From contig NC_092677.1 of assembly GCF_964355755.1 (NCBI RefSeq), forward strand, positions 4,531,001-4,595,000: DNA of 64,000 nucleotides, read 5' to 3'. The notes below the pieces were generated by a model. That model was not told where the DNA came from. It was given only the letters and a program-made list of their open reading frames with translations, and ran no database searches. The stretch's first letter is position 1. Each line of letters opens with the position of its first letter. Origin of the DNA: Antedon mediterranea (lineage: Eukaryota > Echinodermata > Crinoidea > Comatulida > Antedonidae). This document shows positions 58,541-64,000 of the stretch, piece by piece. Position numbers and translations under genes: made by a program.

Positions 58541-58585
58541 CGTACAATCACAAGAGGTTATCCTGCAACTTCGTTGCGGATAACC
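56975..58585 (-). mobile_element. Helitron-like element, family A, solitary complete copy
   Basis: Reverse-strand full-length copy with CTAG end at 56975-56978, 3' hairpin, two-module body, (ATG)n microsatellite at about 58507-58537 and GGTTATCC stem-loop to 58585. Host bases on both sides are T on the element strand, fitting insertion between two Ts. Useful as the un-nested reference copy. Confidence 0.9.
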
Positions 58586-60592
58586 AACAAAATGATAATA
58601 AATTTTCAGCAGGTCTGTGTATAGAATTTATCCCATATTTATTTCATAAGTATCAAAACGAAAGATGGATTTTTATGTTTACAATGAGTAGTACAGGTAC
58701 TAACAAACATCAATGCCCACTAATGTAATTATACAAATTACCCTGAAGCTAATCCCATACTTTGCTCTTTGCTGCATTCATATGAAGTTAGCTAGTAGTA
58801 CATTTTGTGCCCACAGGCACTGCATCATGGTCCAGTCTGATTGTGTCTGATTGAATATGATACTATATTTTATTGTTAACGGATCTAATGGATTAATTTC
58901 TGTGTTTAAACTGAAGTATGCATCATTCACTGGAAACAAAGAATTACAATTTCTACCTACTGGTCAGCGAGTGTAATGTATTATACAAAAGTAAACTTAA
59001 TATTGGTATGGTAGGCCGATATTGATCACTCAGTAATATATAGGTTGGCCTATGTATTTAGTAGTTCTTAATCTTTGTAAACTACGGTATAATGCATATG
59101 AATCAACACACACACACACACTAGCAACCATTGCTAGCTGAATAAAGTGACATAGTCCTTGAGCACCCCTATCGGACAAGTAGGGGATTTATTTATTTAT
59201 TCTTTCTTTTGACTGGATTGCATTTTCAGTAATGTAGTACTGCTTTCCAAAATGGTCCAGTTATAAGTTTAAAAGTAAATAAAAATTATAACATAAATAC
59301 ACAGAAGGCCTACAGTAATTTAAAAGATATATACATGACTTAGTGTATTGCTAGTATACAAACAACCACTGAGTGTCACACACAGCCACCCATTATCTGG
59401 GCCCTCTGGGAGAACAGTCTTTGACTAATTAAAGAGGCTTCACAGTATAAAGAAATAACAATTATACAAATGTTCTACTCTGCGACCAAAATCTGAGTAC
59501 TGTACCGTATTTTTAAATTGCAGTACTACTGTACAATTTTTTTTAATGTACAGTATTAATTGTTCTAAATAAAATTTATTAAACTTTAGTCTTCAAAATC
59601 ATTCTTTAAACATGATATTTCCACAATCTAAACTAAAGCGATTATTATTATTTATACTGCAGTACAATATTTCTAAATGACTACAGGTCTTTTGCTTAGC
59701 ACTGCTCTAGATTTAAATATTACAACCTTGACTACAGTTGATGGCTCCCTCAGGAGATCCACTAAAAGCTTTCTAAACATGTGTTTAGTCCACAATCAAT
59801 GTTCACATTCTGAATATTTTTCAAAACAGAGAAATATTTTCATATAAATAATTGTCTGGCATATAATATTCACACTAAAAATTATCAATACAGTATACAT
59901 ATTGCTTTTGCTTGATGATGATACTGTAGTGTCACATTTGGCCTCTTCTGTCCATGTGAAAGGGGCTTTGAATATCAACAGTTACCTTGCAAAAAGTACA
60001 TTCAGTATGCTAACTTACTTAACAGTTTACTCAACAATGTTGCCTTTTGGTAATTTCTAAAATGTTTAATTAGGGATCAACATTTATATTCTACTGCAGT
60101 AATATTTCTGCAGTAACAATTTTTTTAATAATAATAAATATATATTGATGAACAATTATAATAGTACATGATTTTAAGAGCCATTCATTGAGACAGCGTG
60201 TTTGTGCTTATCCCCTACCCCCCAAAAAGCCCGAGCTATGTATTATTACTGCACTAACTACAGTACTTTTTTATTGCAATATGCATAATTTTAGATTTTT
60301 CAATTGTTAGTAAAGTTTACGAGCTAGTCATTGAGACAGTGTGGTTGTGGTTATTCCCCCACTCACCCCCACACACAACAAAAGCCTGCTATACAGATTG
60401 ATATTGTAGTTTTACTGGAGTATAACTTCAGTAAAATAATGTTGACATCATCCCTCCCTTGTCCTGATTTACAGTTTACCGGATTTAAATTACAAACAAG
60501 CATGAACTAAAACTATGGCTTTATAATTAAGCCAGGCAATACAAATACCACATTATGCGATAATCTTCTATTAATAAATCTCCTCAAATTAC
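58586..60592. other. Spacer without recognised gene
   Basis: AT-rich. A short CA microsatellite lies at about 59108-59121, and TATTTATTTATTC at about 59190 follows GCACCCCTATCGGACAAGTA, which may be the end of an old retroelement. Nothing else can be supported. Confidence 0.4.
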
Positions 60593-60699
60593 CTGCATTG
60601 TGCTATAGATTTTCATAAATTTGCCATTAGATTGGTTAAGAACATATTCTATTTCTGTCAACAAGATCTTGATCATTTTCAACATCATTGACTGTCTGA
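60593..60699 (-). other. Candidate coding exon, minus strand
   Basis: Minus-strand open segment bounded by a CTCAG acceptor and a CAG/GTAATT donor. It encodes a helical stretch (MMLKMIKILLTEIEYVLNQ, then NGKFMKIYSTMQ). No stop in the used frame and both splice sites are acceptable, but no adjoining exon could be found, so this may be chance. Confidence 0.25.
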
Positions 60700-61825
60700 C
60701 TGAGGTAATATCCTTTGTCTTTCTCAAAGAATAAGAATTATAATTTGAAACAATGATTTTGTGATAAAAGAACAAGAAATCTTTATTTCCATTCCCTCTG
60801 AAAAACTTATTTTTTAAAATTGTATGATTGATAGTTTTGCAGTTTCATATACTGTAATGAATTATTATTAGCACGATGACATAAGATAAGATATATAATT
60901 CCAAATAATGAAAGTAAACTAGAGTTTATACAATTAACAGTAGTTTTTAACAGTAGTTTTAAAAGTCTATAGAAAGAAAAATCAAAAAATAATGTTTTAT
61001 TAACTATAAAAAAGACCAAAAACCCATTGTCTGACAGTGACAGACAATTTGACTAGTTTTGCTTTTAATTACAGTTTTGTGAGGTAAATATTTATAATTT
61101 TCGATCCATTTTAGAATAAATTGGTAAATTAAAAAATGTTTAATTTGTTCATGGGGATACCTCTGATTTTACTATGTTTATGCCTTTCGATGAATTTTAC
61201 CATGGAGTATTCTTTACTCCATGATTTTACTTTAAAAAAATATAAAATATTTTTTACAACAAATAATTCAAAATGTAATAATTTTACAACAGATGGAAAT
61301 CTTATTTTTAGTTAAAATTGTAATTATTATATAAATTATTAACTTCTTTCCCTATAAATAATTGTGTAGGAACCATCAATGGAAATAAAAAATGAATGAA
61401 TTTTAAATGTTGTTTACTTGTAGGTTTCGTATTTATGGAGTTGGTTTAAAGTTACTGAAACTGGAGAACACGTTTACAAATTGAAATAGAAACAGGTAAG
61501 ATTGTATAGATTACTTGATTAAAATTGTAATTGGGAAAATTGGAAAATACATTTTGTATTCTTTATGTAACTGTGCTGTTCAATTATTTTAGTCTGTTGT
61601 TAATATTTCTTAATAGTGATATACTGTAACATTGTTTTAAGGTTTGCATGGCAAAATTATATATTCAACTAAAGTTACTGTAGATTTGTACTGTATTGTA
61701 CCATGTCCATGTGATTCCAATAAAATGATGTTGAGAATGTCTTTTCGGTTGTCGTGCTACCAAAGTCTTTTCATGGAAATGAATGCGGCTAAAAAACAAC
61801 CCTTAATCTGGGGACACGATCTCCA

Positions 61826-62000
61826 TAAAGCTCTGTCTGCACTATCAAACTAGTTTGACGAAAAAAAAGTGATTGTACCCAAATATGGTAGGATATGCTT
61901 AAATATGGTAGTGATATGCTTAAATATAACATCATCATGTCCATATATGGGCACATCACATTTTTGTGTCACATAAAGTTTGATAGTGTAGACAGATTTA
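61826..62000. mobile_element. MITE (CTCTGTCTACACTATCAA family)
   Basis: TAAAGCTCTGTCTGCACTATC to GATAGTGTAGACAGATTTA with the internal ATATGGTAGTGATATGCTTAA motif also found in MATE2 intron 6. A partial relative lies at 62365-62447 ending GTGGACAGAGCTTTA. Confidence 0.7.
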
Positions 62001-63055
62001 CTTGGGAAACTTGTTTGGTCCCGAATGCATCAGCCCTGCAACAGTGCAGGAAGATCAGTGAATCAGTTTGTGGAATTCTCTTAGCATGTCCTACACAGTA
62101 CAATGGTCCCTAATTTAATAACTGCAATATGTCACTGGTCAGGTATTGAATGATTCAAATGTAATCACTTTCCATGACCTTAAGTAACCTTTAAGGTGTA
62201 AATACTGTACTTTAATTGGATAATTTTAGCACTTCCTTCATTGACTGTTAATAAAGTGATTTAATGGGATTTAATTTCGCAAGCCCTATTTGATGTTGTG
62301 ATTCAGGTAAACTAGTAAGTAGGTCAACCTTTATTCTAAATAGATTAGTAGTAATAGTAGTGGTAGTGATATGACATCATCATGTCTATATATTGGCACA
62401 TCACATTTTGTTGTCACATAAAGTTTGAGATTGTGGACAGAGCTTTAGACTTTACTGTAGGTCATACTACAGATGTATGGAATATAGTATAGTAGTACAG
62501 GGTTGAGAGGGGGTGTAGGGGATTAGGGGTGGTTAGGAGGAGGTACAGTATCTGTTTTCTTTTGCTGGCAGAAACTGGCCTCAGGATGGCCTGACATTGT
62601 TTAATGTAATGTTTAAATCCATGCCAATGCCTGGTGCAGTACTGTACACAATAGTAGTATTACAATATGACCTTTATAGTACAGTACATGTTGCTTATTT
62701 GAACTCTGTCCACACTAATACTCAGTGTTGTGGTTAAAATTGTATGCATTCTTTTATGAATAATTAAAAATAGTACAAGAGGACAGGTTCAGTGAGTCTG
62801 AGTTGATAGGTAAGTCAATCACTTTGATTGCTGGGATTATTATCTCAGTGCACAGTACAATGGAAGAAGACCATACAGGTACTGATAGTAAATACAGTAC
62901 ATAATGTACAATATATAGTATAGTAGTAAACATTTAGAATACATAGTCACAATACAGGCTCTGCAACACATGTGTCTTTGTGTGTAAAGTACAAAAATGC
63001 ATGTTTTATCTTACTGTACCTTGCCCTTTTTTACACATGGTTTAGTCTACAGTAG

Positions 63056-63940
63056 GCCTATTTCTTGCCTGGCTTCTGGGATAAACCGACAATAGCCTAT
63101 TCTCTTTGCAAAGAGCGAAATTTAGTATAATTTGAAATAGTATACAGTAAAATGATTGAACTCCCCTCTCCATAAATGGTACAGTCTACAAACCACATAT
63201 AATACTCAAGGGGAAGTATTCCTACAAACCACCATTTTTTTTTTTGGAGACATCGAAAAATATTTGATTTTCTGATATATCCATCTGTATTATTATTATT
63301 GTGTAAATTCTGTACATTTGAAGTTTATATATTATTATTTTGGTTGATATTATTACCTATGGTTTTAAGTGTGTAATTAATTCAGTTCAGTCATGGTCCA
63401 TTGACTGCAAGCTATGATCAATTTGTAATGTTTTGATTCTTAATATTATATTTTAATCAAACAAAGTGTTGAATTTGGTGTGGAATCATCTGATCAATTA
63501 ATGATGGTGATGTATAGCAAAGTGCAATGTACACATAAACATTGGAATTCAATTATTGATTAATATGAGTACTGTATAGTGCAATGACTATGTACTGTGG
63601 ATTTAATATAATGGAAATTGATTCTGTTTTAATAATACGTTGATCTTAATCTTATAATTTTGCTTAATACACAACTAAGCACATTATTATACCCTGGTAA
63701 TGTTTTTGATCAAACACGTCTGGAAACATACACCCATAATGTTGCAGTGGCCATAATCAGCGCAGTCTATTTTGTGCCTAGCTTACCTGGATAAACCGAC
63801 AATAGCCCTTTCTCCTCGAAGAGCGAGATATACCTCGAAAATTAGAAATGTTCATTGAACACCCCTCTCCACAAGTGGTATAGTCCATTAACTATGCCCT
63901 CAGGTGGGAGCCTCCCCACAAACCACCATCATCATGAAAT
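63056..63940. repeat. Two diverged copies of an unclassified interspersed repeat
   Basis: 63056-63235 and 63771-63935 share GGATAAACCGACAATAGCC, AAGAGCGA, CCCCTCTCCA.AA.TGGTA.AGTC and ACAAACCACCAT. The class is unknown. Confidence 0.6.
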
Positions 63941-64000
63941 GATGATTTCATGAGAGAGTAAACATGTCTTCAAGAGAGCTTGTACAGTGGTACAATTTGG

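Overview
This is a eukaryotic window: AT-rich, intron-dense and full of mobile elements, with no bacterial gene organisation. Short TAGGCCTA-type motifs are scattered throughout. Together with a 5S/tRNA-headed SINE and many MITEs, they suggest a marine invertebrate, most likely a deuterostome such as an echinoderm or hemichordate. That assignment is inference; nothing here fixes the species.

Layout. Two tandem paralogous genes for MATE-family (SLC47-like) transporters lie on the + strand, at about 1652-33190 and 34434-40881. Each can be built from 15 exons with matching phases and near-equal exon lengths, giving about 533 and 535 residues. Intron 1 of the first gene is about 24 kb. Nearly all of it is one 23.4-kb cluster of nested and tandem Helitron-like elements (1767-25202) from two related families, called A and B here. 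The intergenic gap between the MATE genes holds an intact-looking tRNA with an unusual AUC anticodon. Small inverted-repeat elements crowd the introns and spacers. Downstream are an LTR with an adjoining primer-binding-like site (41156-41490), a 42-bp minisatellite (42581-42955), and part of a gene with LDL-receptor-type YWTD beta-propeller repeats (43486-46415).

From 46.4 kb onward the window is mostly repeats: opposed G-rich/C-rich minisatellites, a foldback MITE, a 0.46-kb direct duplication, a probable small minus-strand coiled-coil gene (about 50.85-52.7 kb), a 5S rRNA/tRNA chimeric SINE (53.1-53.5 kb), a displaced copy of the MATE last exon with its 3' UTR, a full-length minus-strand Helitron of family A (56975-58585) and old relics of family B. 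The last 5 kb holds only candidate exons and MITE fragments.

Functionally, the recognisable genes are the two membrane drug/organic-cation:proton antiporter homologues and one receptor-type propeller gene; nothing links them into a pathway. The Helitron cluster is the most striking structure. Its 5' and 3' termini can be paired like brackets, which records the order of insertion. It also places dozens of TGACGTCA (CRE-type) sites inside a gene.
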